Positions 7,896 to 17,348 of a stretch of 26,909 bases of DNA are shown in pieces. Every line of letters starts with the position of its first letter. Position 1 is the first letter of the stretch. The translations under genes were made by a program, and so were the position numbers. Under the pieces are notes generated by a model, which worked only from the letters and a program-made list of their open reading frames with translations, was not told where the DNA came from and did not search any database. This DNA comes from a virus, in IMG/VR virus record IMGVR_UViG_3300047463_000143, positions 1 through 26,909 of that record; one strand, written 5' to 3'.

Positions 7896-9425
7896 ATGGC
7901 AATCAATCCAACCAACTGGGGCTACACGCCAAACTATGTTCAAAACCCAATCACTATGGAGTGGGAGTGGACGGGTCGCCCTGAAACTAGCTGGATGCAA
8001 TCTGACAATGAGCAACTAACTTCAAAACCTTGGATTGAAAATGTCATTCCAACTTCAGGTCGAGTACCTGCGCCCACTACCGGTCTAGACATTAACAATG
8101 CCATGGTGGTTCGTGGGCCTGATGGTCGCTTGTATAACGCATTTCAGGCTGGACTTAACCCGTTTGAGTTTCAAGTCACAAACGAAGGGCGTATTCGTAG
8201 TTCATCGAATCAAGGTGACGCTACTTATTTTGATTCACCGATTGCTGGTTTTACTAATATTGGTGGAACTGACTATATCCTGACAGACCCTAAAGCCGGA
8301 TTGCCGGGATATCAAACTTATGCTCCTCCTGCTGCTGATGCAGGGTTTAGCGGCGCTGAATTAGTACCATTGCCAGTACAAATAGCAATTGGACAAGGAT
8401 TGCTTAGTTCCATATTGCCAGCAGGGGGATTAAGTTCTTTTATTCAAAATCCCGTAGTCCAAGGTGCTGCTAGAGCAGCAGCACAAGGCGGGGATTTACA
8501 AGATATTTTGAAAGGTGGCGCTGTTGGAGGTCTTTCCTCATTAGCAGGTTCTACTGCTGGGGAACTTGTTGGTGGTGATTTGGGAAAAGTAGCGTCTGGA
8601 GCCGCAGGAGCGGCTACTAGAGCTGGTCTGACTGGTCAGGATATAGGAAGGGCAGCTTTGCTAGGAGGAGCGTCTGCCGGAGCTTCTGAGGCTTTAAAAG
8701 ACATTACGTCTGAGCCTGGGACTGATGTCACCACCTCAGAAACCATGCCGGCCGCGATTGAACCTAGCGCGGCTGGAGAGGGCGCTCCGCAAGAGTTGGC
8801 TCCAACTGAGTTTCAGCCGGAAAGTGAGTTTACACCAACTTATCCGCAAACAGATATACAGTTTGATGAGCCAGTTAGGTCTGAAACGGGTGAACAACTA
8901 AGCCCCCAAGAAGTCGCCCAAACCTATCCAGACTTGTACCCTGGCGGTCGTGTTCCTGAGCCTTCAGAAGAAACCACTTATTTTCCAGGTGGGGAGGCTA
9001 TTACTTATGAAAGACCTGTACGCGGTCAATTAGACCCAATGGACTATCCGATCTTTAGTCCTGAAGGTGAAATGTTAAGCCCTGATGAAGTTGCTGCCCA
9101 ATACCCAGATTTATACCCTGGAGGCGTGTTGCCTCAAGAGGGGGAAATTACAACTTACGCGCCCGGAACATCTGGAGTATCTGTATCTCCAAGTGTATTG
9201 TCACAGGTGTTTAATTTGGGCATGGGAATTCCTACTCAAAAAACCACTTCCGTAGCTCCTGTAGGTAGATATTCGCCTAGCGCCTCGGCTATGTTAGGTG
9301 CTGCTGCTTCGCCTAGCAGGGCCATGGGAGAGGGAGATATTGAATCCTCACGCACTGGCGGGAAACGTAAAAACGTATGGAATATAGCTTCTTTGAAAAA
9401 TCTTCAAGAAGGATTGGGTGTTTAA
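7896..9425 (+). CDS. large virion-associated protein with YPDLYPGG repeats
   Basis: A 509-residue protein. Residues 1-150 are Trp/Asn/Pro-rich and look folded. Residues about 160-270 are Gly/Ala-rich with small hydrophobic residues (GGAVGGLSSLAGSTAGELVG and following), the pattern of internal virion or ejection proteins that cross the cell envelope. Residues about 328-364 and 387-424 are two copies of a repeat with core LSPxEVAxxYPDLYPGG followed by a Pro/Glu-rich part and PG. The last 100 residues are low complexity. It stops one base before the next gene, which carries a third copy. Function is inferred from position and composition. Confidence 0.6.
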   Translation: MAINPTNWGYTPNYVQNPITMEWEWTGRPETSWMQSDNEQLTSKPWIENVIPTSGRVPAPTTGLDINNAMVVRGPDGRLYNAFQAGLNPFEFQVTNEGRIRSSSNQGDATYFDSPIAGFTNIGGTDYILTDPKAGLPGYQTYAPPAADAGFSGAELVPLPVQIAIGQGLLSSILPAGGLSSFIQNPVVQGAARAAAQGGDLQDILKGGAVGGLSSLAGSTAGELVGGDLGKVASGAAGAATRAGLTGQDIGRAALLGGASAGASEALKDITSEPGTDVTTSETMPAAIEPSAAGEGAPQELAPTEFQPESEFTPTYPQTDIQFDEPVRSETGEQLSPQEVAQTYPDLYPGGRVPEPSEETTYFPGGEAITYERPVRGQLDPMDYPIFSPEGEMLSPDEVAAQYPDLYPGGVLPQEGEITTYAPGTSGVSVSPSVLSQVFNLGMGIPTQKTTSVAPVGRYSPSASAMLGAAASPSRAMGEGDIESSRTGGKRKNVWNIASLKNLQEGLGV

Positions 9426-9763
9426 ATGGCTAAAGAAATTGCTCGATTGTTGCAAACTGAGTTCACAACTAATGTGAAAGCCTTGCCCATGATTGCAAAA
9501 CTATTGCAATCTCAAGGTCGCCGTGGTGACAAAATACTTGCACACATCACACCCAAAGAAGCAGAAAAACTTAAAAAAGAAGGTGGTTCAGGAACCATTA
9601 ATCCTAAAACCGGATTGCCTGAATACTATGAAGAAGGAGATATTGGGGTATATGACTCTAGTGGTCAAGAAATGTCTCCGCAAGAGGTTGCTGCATCTTA
9701 TCCAGATTTGTACCCCGGCGGTCAATTACCCGCTGAAGGTCAAGCTACCCAATTTGCTCCCGG
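8879..9763 (+). repeat. YPDLYPGG repeat shared by two adjacent genes
   Basis: Three copies of about 111 bases (37 codons) lie at about 8879-8990, 9057-9168 and 9653-9763. The first two are in one gene and the third near the start of the next. The conserved skeleton is SPxEVAxxYPDLYPGG, then six to nine variable residues, then T-x-x-x-PG. Confidence 0.8.
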
Positions 9764-10475
9764 TGTAGTTTTTACAGATTACGGTTCTACTTACCCAGGA
9801 ATTGTTCCTTCATACATTCCCATGGAGGGATATGCCGCACCTCAACCCATAGAAGCAGGAACAATGCCTCGTGCTATAGCCCCAGCTCAAGGCCCAGTTG
9901 AACCTATAGCCCCTGTAGAAGAACGTTCTGTATTAGCGGCAAGAACACCAGAAGAAAGTGCATGGGAAAAATTTACAAAAAATATGACTCCGCAAGAAAA
10001 AAGAAATCTTGCGATTAGAAGTGCTTTGGGAATTGGTGGAGGTCTACTTGCCGGATTGCAAGGAAGGCGGGCAATAAAACAAGCTCAACAGGCAAAATCT
10101 GAAATAGGCGCACTTGGAACGCAACAACAACAAATAGGTAAACAAATGCAAGAGGCGGCGCTGAGAGGGGAATTGACTCCGGCTAACCGTCAACGGATAC
10201 AAGCTGCCCAAGCTCAATTGGCTCCAAAGTATAGATCAGGGACTGCACAACCTTCTGACGTTATGAGAAATCAAATGTTGTTGGAAAATATCAGACAACA
10301 ACTTTTAGACACTCAATATAACGCTGGTTTGCGTATTGCACAGATTGGCGATCAATATGCATTTAGAGCAATTCAAACAGGATTATCGCAAGATAAATCC
10401 GCATCTGCGGCAATGAAAGCATTTAGTGGTGCTTTGGCAGGATTTATGGGAATGCAACCTAACCAACCGGCATAA
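9426..10475 (+). CDS. virion-associated protein with one YPDLYPGG repeat and coiled coil
   Basis: A 349-residue protein starting immediately after the previous stop. Residues about 45-112 hold a Gly/Thr-rich part and one YPDLYPGG repeat. Residues 125-180 are Pro-rich. Residues about 205-225 are a glycine-zipper-like hydrophobic segment (LGIGGGLLAGLQGRRAIKQA). Residues 225-330 are Gln/Ala-rich helices. The layout repeats that of the preceding protein (repeat plus Gly-rich segment) in a different order, suggesting that the two share a partner or arose from one gene. An internal virion role is inferred. Confidence 0.6.
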   Translation: MAKEIARLLQTEFTTNVKALPMIAKLLQSQGRRGDKILAHITPKEAEKLKKEGGSGTINPKTGLPEYYEEGDIGVYDSSGQEMSPQEVAASYPDLYPGGQLPAEGQATQFAPGVVFTDYGSTYPGIVPSYIPMEGYAAPQPIEAGTMPRAIAPAQGPVEPIAPVEERSVLAARTPEESAWEKFTKNMTPQEKRNLAIRSALGIGGGLLAGLQGRRAIKQAQQAKSEIGALGTQQQQIGKQMQEAALRGELTPANRQRIQAAQAQLAPKYRSGTAQPSDVMRNQMLLENIRQQLLDTQYNAGLRIAQIGDQYAFRAIQTGLSQDKSASAAMKAFSGALAGFMGMQPNQPA

Positions 10476-10480
10476 TCATC

Positions 10481-11917
10481 ATGGCAACCAAATCATCATT
10501 GACTAGCCAATTTTATTCACCAGAAGATTTTTCTTCTGCTGGACAAGCAATAAAACCTCAAATAGAGGCTTTTCAACAATATGAAAAACAACGAGAACCT
10601 TTATTAAAAGAACAGCAAAAAGCATCAGAACAACTGGCAACAGCTAAATCTGAAGTAGAAAAAACCGTTGCACAAGCTGGAGTAAAAGCTGGTGATGAAT
10701 ATATATCTGGCCTAGAAAACCTTCAACTTCAGTACCAAGGTAGGTTATCTGACAACCCCTTGCCAACTCACAAGCCGACCCAAGAAGATTTGTCTACTTT
10801 GGCCGGCTTGGGAAGCATGATAATGACAATGGGTTTTCTTGTTGGCTCCGGTGGAAAAGCAAACGCAATTGCCGGATTGGAATCTTTGACTGGCGCTCTT
10901 AATGGATGGAGGTCAGGGAGAAAAGATTTATGGCAACAAGAAATGAGGAACTTTGAAAAATCGTTTGCAAAAGTAAAAGCAGACAGGGATGAAATATATA
11001 AAAATCTAATAGAAGGACAAAAACTTGCAGCAACTAATTATCAAGCAGCAAAGCTAAAGTATGAAACTGCCGCAAGAATAGCTGGAGCAAATTCAATAGT
11101 TACTGCTGATTTGAACAAAGGCAGAGCAGATCAAGCATTAAAAAATTTGGAATCTTCTTTTAAAACGGAACAAGGATTCACCCAACAACAACAACAAATG
11201 GCTATGTCTTTGTATAGAGAAAGACAAGCTGAAATAAGACACCAACAAAATATAGCATCAAGAGAACGTGCGGCTCAGATCAGGGCGGAGTCTAAAGGTG
11301 CTGCTGGCGATAAAAAAACCAGTGGAATTGGGAAAGTCGCAGAGCAAAAACTTGAAGCAAAAGCTTCTCTTATAAAACAATATGATTCTTTAATTGAAGA
11401 TTACCAAAAAAACAAAGATAAATATCAATTATCACCAGGTTTGAGAACTGCTTTATCAGCGATTCCTGGCGGTGGCTCTGTATCAGAAAAAATGATGGCA
11501 GTTGCAAGAGCAAACCCGAATAAATATCCTAATGCAGCAGCGTTAAGCCAATTCATAGGAAAATTAGAATCAGTTATTGCCCCAGATAGACACTCATTGT
11601 ATGGCGCTAACCTTACTGCCAATGAATTGCCAAGATATGAAAGAACTGTGCCAAGAATAACAGATGATCCAAAAGTGTTCTTACAGTTTTTAGAGTCAAA
11701 CAGAAAAAATGTTGAAGAATCATTGCGTAGTTCACAAGAATTTTATTTACGCAGGGGCGTAGATTTAAAATTGAATGAAATTTACGATAAAGCGCAACCA
11801 TTTATTGCTACAGCAAGTGGAACCCCAAAATTTAATACGGTTAAAGAAGCAGAAGAAGCAGGATTACCCAGTGGAACAAAAATTATTGTTGGCGGTAAAT
11901 CAGCTACGGTGGAATAA
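10481..11917 (+). CDS. coiled-coil internal virion protein candidate
   Basis: A 478-residue protein. Long helical Gln/Lys/Glu/Ala stretches run at about 25-75 and 150-300 (for example QQYEKQREPLLKEQQKASEQ). They are broken near residues 107-135 by a hydrophobic Gly-rich segment (LAGLGSMIMTMGFLVGSGGK). The C-terminal part (AIPGGGSVSEKMMAVARANP and on, ending GTKIIVGGKSATVE) is globular, and the extreme end resembles the short beta tail seen at the ends of many phage internal proteins. Its position before the largest gene fits the two-to-three internal proteins of podoviruses. No enzymatic motif is seen. Confidence 0.6.
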   Translation: MATKSSLTSQFYSPEDFSSAGQAIKPQIEAFQQYEKQREPLLKEQQKASEQLATAKSEVEKTVAQAGVKAGDEYISGLENLQLQYQGRLSDNPLPTHKPTQEDLSTLAGLGSMIMTMGFLVGSGGKANAIAGLESLTGALNGWRSGRKDLWQQEMRNFEKSFAKVKADRDEIYKNLIEGQKLAATNYQAAKLKYETAARIAGANSIVTADLNKGRADQALKNLESSFKTEQGFTQQQQQMAMSLYRERQAEIRHQQNIASRERAAQIRAESKGAAGDKKTSGIGKVAEQKLEAKASLIKQYDSLIEDYQKNKDKYQLSPGLRTALSAIPGGGSVSEKMMAVARANPNKYPNAAALSQFIGKLESVIAPDRHSLYGANLTANELPRYERTVPRITDDPKVFLQFLESNRKNVEESLRSSQEFYLRRGVDLKLNEIYDKAQPFIATASGTPKFNTVKEAEEAGLPSGTKIIVGGKSATVE

Positions 11918-11919
11918 TT

Positions 11920-14820
11920 ATGCCTATTAAATTTGATGATCCAACGTCATCTGTTTCAGACCAACCACAAATTGAGCCAACACAAAAAAAATCATCAATA
12001 GTTTTTGATGACGTTCCTATTCCGTCTGTTGAATTTCGTCAACAACAAGCAGCAAAAGAGGCTGGCATAACGCCGGAGCCTTCTAAACCAGATCGTAGTC
12101 GTAAAGATTTTGGACTTGGCGAACTTGCAACTTCTACGGCAGGCGGGGTTGTTGGTGGTGCATTCTTGCCAGAAATTTTGTCTGTTGGAGGACGCGCTGC
12201 CCAATCAACGGGATTGCCATTCGTTTCGCCATTAGGTAGGTTTGCCACTGGCATGGCCCCTTTTATTGGCGGCACTAGAACAAGTCGCGCAATCAGCGGA
12301 GGTCTTAGTGGCGCAGCCGCTGAAACCGCAGGACAAGTCTATGAAATGGTTGATGAACCTGGTCTTGGCGCTGAAGCCACTCGGTTTGTTGTTGGTTCTG
12401 TTCCTGTCTCTGCTGCAACAACTTTCTTGACCGGAAAAGCCGGACAACTTGTTAGAGCAATAACCAAAGATGTGGTTGACATTAACCGAGCACAAGCAGC
12501 GTATACAAAACAAAAACAAGACGCCATCAACGCTATTGGAACTGCTGCTAGCGTAGAAAATTTTGACCGTTTGTTGTCTGGCATCAAGTCTGGTGTAAAC
12601 AATGACATTGGTTTGTTGAATGCCCGTGCAGCACAGATTTCTTCGCAAGCAGAAGATTTTGCCAAATCTTTGATTCAACAGGGAGAAAAAGCCGCCGCTG
12701 CTGCAACTCAACGCGGTGTCTCTGCTGGAGAAGCTGTTGGAGAAAGAGCGCAACAAACTGCTGCAAACATTGCCAGACAGTATGAACAGCGCCTGTCTCA
12801 ATTCAAAATGACAACTGAAGCAGAGGCAACTAAGGTACTAGAAGAAGCTCGTAATACTGCAAAAAAACTGCGTGACGCTGCTGCTGGGAAAGCGCGGTAT
12901 CAACGGCAGCAAATGTACCAGGCAGCAGAGGCCATTGAAAAAGATACGCAGCAACAGGTTGAAGAATTCTTGCGTAATTCTGACGCTGAAGTTACGAGAC
13001 TTCGTTCATTGCTTACAAAAACCCGCAAACGTGCGGAAGTGTCTCGAAGCTATGTTGAAGAAGCTGGCAAGCGCATTGGTCAGCCGTTGACTGAAACGGA
13101 ATTGGGACAAGCTGCTCGTTCTCCAACAGAAACGCAGTTTAATAAATTCAAGAAAATCAGAGAACAACAAATGTCTGGCGCTGAGTTAGGCATTTTCAAT
13201 GTTGCAAAAACTTTGGAACAGCAAGGTCAAAGTTACCAAAACACAAAAGCTTATGCAGATGCGGTTAAAAAACTCAATGCAATGTTGATTGACCCGGAAA
13301 CAAAGAAAGCTAGCATTACTGTTCCGCAGCTTGAATCTCAAATAAAGAACGTAATCAAGGCTTTAAAAGGCAAAGAAAAGTTAGTCACAAATGAAAAAGG
13401 CGAGGAAATTGTCCAGATCATTCCTGGCGATTTTCAATCACTTGAGTACCTCCGAAGGTTCTTGGGTGATCGTGCTGCTGGTGTTCCGGCAGAAGGTTTT
13501 GATGCCATTGGACAAAAAATGGCTGGCGATCTGAAACAGATCGTTCAGAACATTCAAGATGAGTTTGTGTCCAAGGGTGGTCAGTCAAAGCCTTGGACTG
13601 AGTATTTGAACAAGTATCGAGAAGCATCAATCCCAATCAACAACTACAAGTCAGAATTGGGAAGCAGGTTAATTGGAAAAACCGAATGGGATGCGTCTCA
13701 ATATTCGACTGATGCTGCAAAGTTGTCTGGATCAATTTTTGATTCGCATGGTTCTGTTGAAGCGTATCGTGCGTTGTCCGGCGCAAGCAATGAAGAACTT
13801 GAAAAACTTGGAAGAAGTGTCATTGCCAACGATATTTTTAACAAAGGTTCTTCTGCTAAGGATTTGCTAAAACGGTACAGCGACATACTTAAATTCCCGC
13901 CGTTTACAGCATTGCAGCAAGACCTAGCTAACCTTTCTAAGACTGAAGAATTGTCTGGCAAGAAAGCCCCAGAATTATTGCGGGCGGTGCGTGAGCGTGC
14001 CGCTAAAGGATTAAAAGCGGCATTACGGACTGAAGAACCTATTTCTGATATCTTGGCCCGTGGTGGCAAGGCCCGTTCCGCTGCCGTAACTGAACCGCGA
14101 AAAGACATACAGGCAACTATTGTTGAAGGAAAAAAGGCTGGAGAAAAAGCACTAACGGCTGGCGAAAAACAAGCCTCTCAGCTTCGAGCTGAAATTCCAA
14201 GGCAAGAACGTATGCTAACGCAACAAGCCCGTGCCGAGCAAAAGCAAGTTGGCAGGGAAGCCGCTACCGAGCGCGGTCAAATTATGACTGCTGCCAAGGT
14301 TGAAAGCAAAGAAGCAATTGAAACTTCAAAACAACAGGCAAAAGATGCAATTGCAAAAGCAGAACAGCAAGCCAGCATCCCAAAAGATCAGGCTAATGCC
14401 TTGCAAAAAACAATTGATGCTTTGGGAGATACTCCTGCAAATGCTTTTGACAAAATGGTGTTTGGGTCTGATCCCGTCAAAAACCTTACGACTTTTGCGC
14501 CTTATATAAAAGCAACCCCTCAAGGATTGAAAGATTTCCAAAAAGGAGTAATTGAAGGATTGGTTCGTAGATCAAATGGAAACATACCAAATTTGATTCG
14601 TGAATGGGATACCGTTGTAAAGCCAGCGGTTGTTCAATCTGGATTAATGTCAGAAAATAAAGCGTCTCGAATAACTAGAGAATTGACTGGGCTGAATTCA
14701 GTCACTCAAGGAAATATTAGGAAATTGACCATAATAGAAACTGCGTTTGCTAATTTGATTAGAAACGGAATCCAAGTCCCCATGATGGGATTGAGAGAAG
14801 CTGGATTAATAGGAGAGTAA
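11920..14820 (+). CDS. giant coiled-coil internal/ejection protein candidate
   Basis: A 966-residue protein, the largest in the window. Residues 1-60 are polar and Pro-rich. Residues about 65-185 are a Gly/Ala-rich hydrophobic region with possible membrane-inserting segments. Residues 185-400 and 720-830 are long Ala/Glu/Gln/Lys coiled coils (for example [20 protein letters not shown]). Residues 400-700 look globular and helical, and 830-966 form a second globular domain. No lytic transglycosylase or protease signature is recognised. Size, position at the end of the structural genes and composition fit a podovirus ejection protein that builds the trans-envelope channel; this is an inference. 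Confidence 0.6.
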   Translation: MPIKFDDPTSSVSDQPQIEPTQKKSSIVFDDVPIPSVEFRQQQAAKEAGITPEPSKPDRSRKDFGLGELATSTAGGVVGGAFLPEILSVGGRAAQSTGLPFVSPLGRFATGMAPFIGGTRTSRAISGGLSGAAAETAGQVYEMVDEPGLGAEATRFVVGSVPVSAATTFLTGKAGQLVRAITKDVVDINRAQAAYTKQKQDAINAIGTAASVENFDRLLSGIKSGVNNDIGLLNARAAQISSQAEDFAKSLIQQGEKAAAAATQRGVSAGEAVGERAQQTAANIARQYEQRLSQFKMTTEAEATKVLEEARNTAKKLRDAAAGKARYQRQQMYQAAEAIEKDTQQQVEEFLRNSDAEVTRLRSLLTKTRKRAEVSRSYVEEAGKRIGQPLTETELGQAARSPTETQFNKFKKIREQQMSGAELGIFNVAKTLEQQGQSYQNTKAYADAVKKLNAMLIDPETKKASITVPQLESQIKNVIKALKGKEKLVTNEKGEEIVQIIPGDFQSLEYLRRFLGDRAAGVPAEGFDAIGQKMAGDLKQIVQNIQDEFVSKGGQSKPWTEYLNKYREASIPINNYKSELGSRLIGKTEWDASQYSTDAAKLSGSIFDSHGSVEAYRALSGASNEELEKLGRSVIANDIFNKGSSAKDLLKRYSDILKFPPFTALQQDLANLSKTEELSGKKAPELLRAVRERAAKGLKAALRTEEPISDILARGGKARSAAVTEPRKDIQATIVEGKKAGEKALTAGEKQASQLRAEIPRQERMLTQQARAEQKQVGREAATERGQIMTAAKVESKEAIETSKQQAKDAIAKAEQQASIPKDQANALQKTIDALGDTPANAFDKMVFGSDPVKNLTTFAPYIKATPQGLKDFQKGVIEGLVRRSNGNIPNLIREWDTVVKPAVVQSGLMSENKASRITRELTGLNSVTQGNIRKLTIIETAFANLIRNGIQVPMMGLREAGLIGE

Positions 14821-14822
14821 CC

Positions 14823-14963
14823 ATGCCACTCGCTAAAGGTAGCAGTAAGAAAACGATTAGCAAGAACATTCGCAAGATGATGAGGGAGGGATATCCTCAA
14901 AAACAAGCGGTTGCAGCTAGTCTTAGTTCAGCAAGAAAAACCAAACGTAAAGGAAGAAAATAA
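14823..14963 (+). CDS. small basic conserved phage protein (DUF6496-like)
   Basis: A 46-residue protein reading [46 protein letters not shown]. The pattern KTISKNI ... G[YK]PQKQAVA[AI][AS]LS is a very recurrent mini-protein family of tailed phages, remembered as DUF6496. The stop of the previous gene lies two bases before the start, and the gene's own stop overlaps the next start (TAATG). The strong positive charge suggests nucleic-acid binding, but no role is established to my knowledge. Confidence 0.8.
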   Translation: MPLAKGSSKKTISKNIRKMMREGYPQKQAVAASLSSARKTKRKGRK

Positions 14964-15130
14964 TGAATTACGAACAATTACTCAGCCCTGAAGAACGTGC
15001 AAGGAAAAATGAACGTGAAGGCGGCATGAGAGAGGCCGAAGGCAGTAAAGAAGCCGGACGAAACCTAGAAAGACTTAGAAAAGAAGATCGCAAGAAAATG
15101 CGAGAAATGAAGCGAAAAGGTTATCGGTGA
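14963..15130 (+). CDS. small charged helical protein
   Basis: A 55-residue protein, nearly all Arg, Lys, Glu and Gly (ERARKNEREGGMREAEGSKE, then ERLRKEDRKKMREMKRKGYR). It is probably one long charged helix and could bind nucleic acid or a virion protein. Support for coding comes from the perfect overlaps at both ends (TAATG in, GTGA out). No family is recognised. Confidence 0.65.
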   Translation: MNYEQLLSPEERARKNEREGGMREAEGSKEAGRNLERLRKEDRKKMREMKRKGYR

Positions 15131-15333
15131 GCAAAAAATCTAAAAGCATAAATCCAGACCTTGAAAAAGCTATCAGTAGTTTGCTTCAACAAGTGATGAA
15201 TGATCCTACTGCTAGTTTGACTGATAAAACCAAGGTTATTGATCGAGCTTTAAATCTTGAAAAAGTAAAACAAAAAATAAGTGATGATGAATGGGGGAGC
15301 GGTTTTCTTACGGATGAAGATGAAAGCAGTTAA
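15127..15333 (+). CDS. small hypothetical phage protein
   Basis: A 68-residue protein with a GTG start inside the stop of the previous gene (GTGA). It is helical throughout, with the segment LTDKTKVIDRALNLEKVKQK then DDEWGSGFLTDEDE. The motif 'IDRALNLEKxKxKxxDDEWGSGF' recurs in small phage proteins next to packaging or late genes. A small-terminase-like role has crossed my mind but nothing in the sequence proves it. Confidence 0.65.
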   Translation: MSKKSKSINPDLEKAISSLLQQVMNDPTASLTDKTKVIDRALNLEKVKQKISDDEWGSGFLTDEDESS

Positions 15334-15362
15334 TATTAAAATATTTTATAAAGGGGATATTG

Positions 15363-15566
15363 ATGGACAACATTGCGTTAATAAGAATTGCGTTGCAGGT
15401 TTTGTCTGACAAGGTTTTGACGATAATTTCTTTGATGATGGTTTTTGGCTTGTCATGTTGGACTATGTATGAGCCTACATTAGAGAGATTGGGAATGAGT
15501 GCTTTTTTTGCTTTGTTTTCTTTTTGTGTACTAAAAACCAAGGAAAAAGATGATGAAAAACTATAA
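15363..15566 (+). CDS. small two-span membrane protein
   Basis: A 67-residue protein. I chose ATG 15363 over the TTG at 15360 because AAGGGG lies at proper distance. Two hydrophobic segments are visible: about 18-34 (VLTIISLMMVFGLSCWT) and 44-58 (GMSAFFALFSFCVL), followed by a charged tail KTKEKDDEKL. The topology (short polar N-end, two spans, charged C-end) is holin-like, but it lies 1.8 kb before the endolysin, so that role is only possible. It overlaps the next gene by 17 bases. Confidence 0.65.
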   Translation: MDNIALIRIALQVLSDKVLTIISLMMVFGLSCWTMYEPTLERLGMSAFFALFSFCVLKTKEKDDEKL

Positions 15567-15735
15567 AGAAATAGAACCAGCGGAACCTGTTCGAGTACAA
15601 ATCCCGCAGGATGCGGTTTCAAAAAAACAATATTGGAAACCCGGAACCATGCCAGAGGGCGGGTTTAGGGCGTCTTTTTGTTTTGATGAAAAGAAAGTAA
15701 ACGGCACGACTAAACCTGGACGTAAAGTGTACTAA
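15550..15735 (+). CDS. small hypothetical protein
   Basis: A 61-residue protein. Two consecutive ATGs (15550, 15553) follow AAGGAAAAAG; the second has the better spacing, so the true product may be one residue shorter. The sequence is polar with Pro and aromatic residues (EPAEPVRVQIPQDAVSKKQY, then GTMPEGGFRASFCFDEKK) and ends basic (KPGRKVY). It looks like a mostly extended peptide, perhaps bound to a virion component. The next gene starts one base after its stop. Confidence 0.6.
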   Translation: MMKNYKEIEPAEPVRVQIPQDAVSKKQYWKPGTMPEGGFRASFCFDEKKVNGTTKPGRKVY

Positions 15736-15736
15736 C

Positions 15737-16096
15737 ATGGCAAACAATATTCCATTTCAATCAATGGGGAAAACTACTAAGGCTAGTGCTAACACAACCA
15801 GTCAAAGCGTCACTATCACTCCTGATGGAGTTTGCAACCAGATTTGTGTTTCCAATCATCAAAGCACTCAAGGTGGACAGCCAATATATTTCAACGTAAG
15901 TAATTTATCTAATGTTACGGTTACTGCTCCTACTGGAAGCGGAAGTAATGCTTCATATTGTTTGGTTTCTGTTCCTGGCAGCATAAAAACTTATACTGTG
16001 CCATTTCAGTTTTCACCGTCCAATCCTTTATATATTGCTTACATTACTGAGACATCTACATCTGAATGTTATTTCACTCCAGGTGAGGGCATTTAA
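15737..16096 (+). CDS. small all-beta structural protein
   Basis: A 119-residue protein with alternating Thr/Ser/Val strands and four Cys (residues about 33, 37, 74 and 111), for example PDGVCNQICVSNHQSTQGGQ. It ends ECYFTPGEGI, matching the end of the protein at 5526-5855 (IYITPGDGS), and has a similar order of strands, so the two are probable paralogs. A virion decoration or fibre-associated role is inferred. The following gene begins 4 bases after its stop. Confidence 0.65.
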   Translation: MANNIPFQSMGKTTKASANTTSQSVTITPDGVCNQICVSNHQSTQGGQPIYFNVSNLSNVTVTAPTGSGSNASYCLVSVPGSIKTYTVPFQFSPSNPLYIAYITETSTSECYFTPGEGI

Positions 16097-16099
16097 AAA

Positions 16100-16489
16100 A
16101 TGTCTGAGCCTGTGAGTAGCGGTTTTGCAATTGGAAAATTGCTTTCTGGCATAGCAGGTTTTTTTGGCGGTTTATCTATATCTTTTTTTTGGCAACCAAA
16201 ACAGCTTCATCAACATGGAAAACTTGTAGCTGGCGCTATTGTTGGTGGTATATCTGTAGCCGCTTCTTTTGCTTTGGGTGGAGTTGCTGCCCATTATTTA
16301 GGGTTAAATATTAATGAAGCGGATACTGCTTTGGGTATTGGTTATTGCATCGGTGTTCTTAGTGTCGGTCTTATATCATTCGTCGCCAATTTTTTTGACA
16401 AACGAGAAGGACAAGACATATTACAAGTAGCAAAAGAGTTAAAAGGAATAAAACCTACAATTAACAAAAAACGCAGAAAATCCAAATGA
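16100..16489 (+). CDS. membrane protein with glycine-rich spans, lysis cassette
   Basis: A 129-residue protein with three likely membrane spans: about 8-28 (FAIGKLLSGIAGFFGGLSIS), 42-66 (KLVAGAIVGGISVAASFALG and on) and 79-102 (TALGIGYCIGVLSVGLISFV). It ends in a very basic tail (KPTINKKRRKSK). This resembles holins and small phage inner-membrane proteins. It is the first of three membrane proteins in a row before the endolysin, with ATGA coupling to the second. It may be a holin or a holin partner. Confidence 0.65.
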   Translation: MSEPVSSGFAIGKLLSGIAGFFGGLSISFFWQPKQLHQHGKLVAGAIVGGISVAASFALGGVAAHYLGLNINEADTALGIGYCIGVLSVGLISFVANFFDKREGQDILQVAKELKGIKPTINKKRRKSK

Positions 16490-16839
16490 ACTGGGAATTT
16501 ATTTTTTTTGTTGTTATAACGATTATGGATTTATCGGCGGCGGTTATTATTTTTGTTGGTTCTTTATCTGAAAGAATGCGTCTTTATCCGACTTGGCACA
16601 AAGTTGGTTTAATAATCGCTGTTATTGGACTTATTTGCCAATCTTTTAGAAATGTTCAATATCTTTCTACGGGGGTATCACCATCAGATGTTGATGTTCC
16701 CTTATGGGTTTTTAAGGATGTTGGAATTGCAATAATTGCATTTACTTATTTGAGTATTGCAATTAAAAAACATTTTTTTGGACACAAAGTTAATAAAATG
16801 TCCAAAAACAAATCTAAAAATGTCCAAAAAAAGAATTAA
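16486..16839 (+). CDS. three-span membrane protein, lysis cassette
   Basis: A 117-residue protein. Hydrophobic segments lie at about 4-26 (EFIFFVVITIMDLSAAVIIF), 38-57 (KVGLIIAVIGLICQSF) and 74-93 (VFKDVGIAIIAFTYLSIAIK). A Lys-rich tail follows (KMSKNKSKNVQKKN). It starts inside the stop of the previous gene and ends two bases before the 3TM holin-like gene. Antiholin, holin or superinfection-exclusion roles are all possible; nothing in the sequence separates them. Confidence 0.65.
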   Translation: MNWEFIFFVVITIMDLSAAVIIFVGSLSERMRLYPTWHKVGLIIAVIGLICQSFRNVQYLSTGVSPSDVDVPLWVFKDVGIAIIAFTYLSIAIKKHFFGHKVNKMSKNKSKNVQKKN

Positions 16840-16841
16840 CA

Positions 16842-17348
16842 ATGTTTACTCTATTAACTACTGTAATTTCATTTCTTTCTGGTGGCGTTCCCAAGATACT
16901 AGATTTCTTTCAAGACCGCGCCGACAAGAAGCATGAATTGGCTTTGGCGGCACTCCAGACCGAGCGTGAACTGGCTCTCAAGAAAGCGGGCCTGGAAGCC
17001 CAAGAACGCATCGAGCATATCCAGACTGAGCAGCTACAGATCAGCGCAGAGGTGTCCCACGCACAAGTCGCGGTGCAGGAACGTCAAGCTCTGTATGCCC
17101 ACGACATTGCGATTGGTCAGGGTGCAAGCGTTTGGGTTATCAACCTTCGAGCTTTAGTAAGGCCAGCGATAACCTACGGTATGTTCCTGATGTTCGCGTT
17201 TGTGGAAGTCTTTGGTTTTTACTATGCGATCCATACCGGAATAGATTTCACCGTTGCTCTGGACAATCTGTGGGATGACGATACCCAGACGATTTGGGCG
17301 TCAATTGTTTCGTTTTGGTTCGGGACACAAGCGTTTAGCAAGAAATGA
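16842..17348 (+). CDS. 3TM holin-like protein
   Basis: A 168-residue protein. A weakly hydrophobic N-terminus (FTLLTTVISFLSGGVPKILD) is followed by a long Glu/Gln/Ala coiled coil (residues about 28-90). Two strong spans follow at about 106-128 (ALVRPAITYGMFLMFAFVEV) and 150-163 (ASIVSFWFGTQAF). This arrangement and the motif RPxxTY...FWFG match the remembered family of 3TM holins (GTA_holin_3TM type). The stop overlaps the endolysin start (ATGA), the classic holin-lysin coupling. It should make the lesions that release or trigger the endolysin. G+C rises after residue 25, possibly marking exchange. Confidence 0.8.
   Translation: MFTLLTTVISFLSGGVPKILDFFQDRADKKHELALAALQTERELALKKAGLEAQERIEHIQTEQLQISAEVSHAQVAVQERQALYAHDIAIGQGASVWVINLRALVRPAITYGMFLMFAFVEVFGFYYAIHTGIDFTVALDNLWDDDTQTIWASIVSFWFGTQAFSKK

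Noticed and set aside
12232-12801. 189-codon open frame on the - strand inside the giant coiled-coil gene
   Set aside because: It is antisense to a continuous 966-codon gene with clear protein character; its translation is Ser/Cys-rich without motifs, and there is no ribosome site.
13698-14108. 136-codon open frame on the - strand
   Set aside because: It lies antisense within the giant gene, with composition mirroring it; no site or motif.
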